This document shows, one piece after another, positions 63,875 to 64,000 of a stretch of 64,000 nucleotides of DNA. Where the stretch lies: positions 119,002 through 183,001 of the forward strand of contig JACQBC010000021.1 of the NCBI GenBank assembly GCA_016194635.1. Direction: 5' to 3'. How positions within the stretch are numbered: the stretch's first letter is position 1; every line of letters begins with the position of its first letter. The DNA comes from Gammaproteobacteria bacterium. Lineage in GTDB: Bacteria > Pseudomonadota > Gammaproteobacteria > UBA6429 > Thiohalophilaceae. The translations under genes were made by a program, and so were the position numbers. The notes below the pieces were generated by a model. It was not told where the DNA came from. It worked only from the letters and a program-made list of their open reading frames with translations, and ran no database searches.

Positions 63875-64000
63875 TTCTGTGTAGCTGCCCATTTAGTCAA
63901 CATTAGAAACCTTTCGGTAACCGACCCTGATATTCCAGCATAAATCGATTCAAGACCACATTCCAATGATGCAGCGGCATCGTCCATTTTTTGGAGGCCG
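63865..64000 (-). mobile_element. second IS256-family element, left edge only
   Basis: CTGTAAATAATTCTGTGTAG at 63865 matches the inverted repeat of the IS256 element at 56323 with few differences, followed by the end of a transposase frame. The rest of the element lies beyond the window. Confidence 0.72.
63903..64000 (-). CDS. IS256-family transposase, C-terminal part only
   Basis: The minus strand reads ASKKWTMPLHHWNVVLNRFM and ends LPKGF at a stop at 63903-63905. This parallels the end of the transposase at 56353 (SASKRWTMPIHHWKEALNQF), so it is a different but related copy. Confidence 0.75.
   Translation of the reverse strand, partial: ASKKWTMPLHHWNVVLNRFMLEYQGRLPKGF

Noticed and set aside
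1..64000. tRNA, rRNA and CRISPR arrays
   Set aside because: I saw no cloverleaf-like CCA-ending element, rRNA motif, or regularly spaced short repeats with unique spacers; the five dispersed repeats are kilobases apart.

Overview
The window looks like a piece of a gammaproteobacterial chromosome of moderate GC content. Support for this comes from the housekeeping set (cmoA/cmoB, rimO, cca with an HD domain, plsY next to folB/folK, purT, heme A synthase) and from gene order such as plsY divergent from folB-folK and a midA-cmoA-cmoB run. No rRNA, tRNA or CRISPR array was recognised. Species cannot be named from sequence reading alone. Region 1 (1-39.2 kb) is ordinary chromosome. It carries a partial CDP-alcohol phosphatidyltransferase, an IF-1 paralogue, heme A synthase, MoaA, a LysR regulator with an alpha/beta hydrolase, an Omp85-type barrel, a DUF4139 protein, an SPFH protein, an AraC regulator, an aldehyde dehydrogenase, solo CreD, CCA-adding enzyme, a TraT-like lipoprotein, two diguanylate cyclases, RimO, UppP, a GH25 lysozyme, the CmoA/CmoB tRNA pair, a folate group (pteridine reductase, FolK, FolB), PlsY, a PhnD-like binding protein next to a cyclase, and PurT. 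Five copies of a structured repeat of about 135 bp lie between genes from 1.7 to 20.9 kb. Their outer arms change together between copies, as expected if base pairing matters. Region 2 (about 39.2-64 kb) is accessory DNA dominated by a gene-cassette array without a visible integron integrase (a CALIN-type array). I place about fifteen complete attC-like sites plus single-box or split remnants. Five of the complete sites are nearly identical to one another. Cassette genes are mostly small and unrelated: GFA-family, VOC-family, DUF1761, SRPBCC, SDR, a Tat-exported HAD protein, several unknowns, and a two-gene cassette that resembles the Tse2/Tsi2 toxin-immunity pair. The array is broken up by insertion sequences: a truncated IS5, an IS3 with a frameshift and a nonsense codon, an intact IS110/IS1111-type transposase beside an attC box, IS91-associated fragments, a frameshifted IS256 element, a decayed IS1182 element sitting inside an attC box, and the edge of a second IS256 element. 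An ECF sigma factor, a VOC protein and a carboxymuconolactone decarboxylase-like protein form a probable small regulon at 50.3-52.3 kb. An AraC regulator, a HbpS/GlcG-like protein and an MBL-fold hydrolase follow the ruined quinone oxidoreductase gene at 58.3-58.8 kb.
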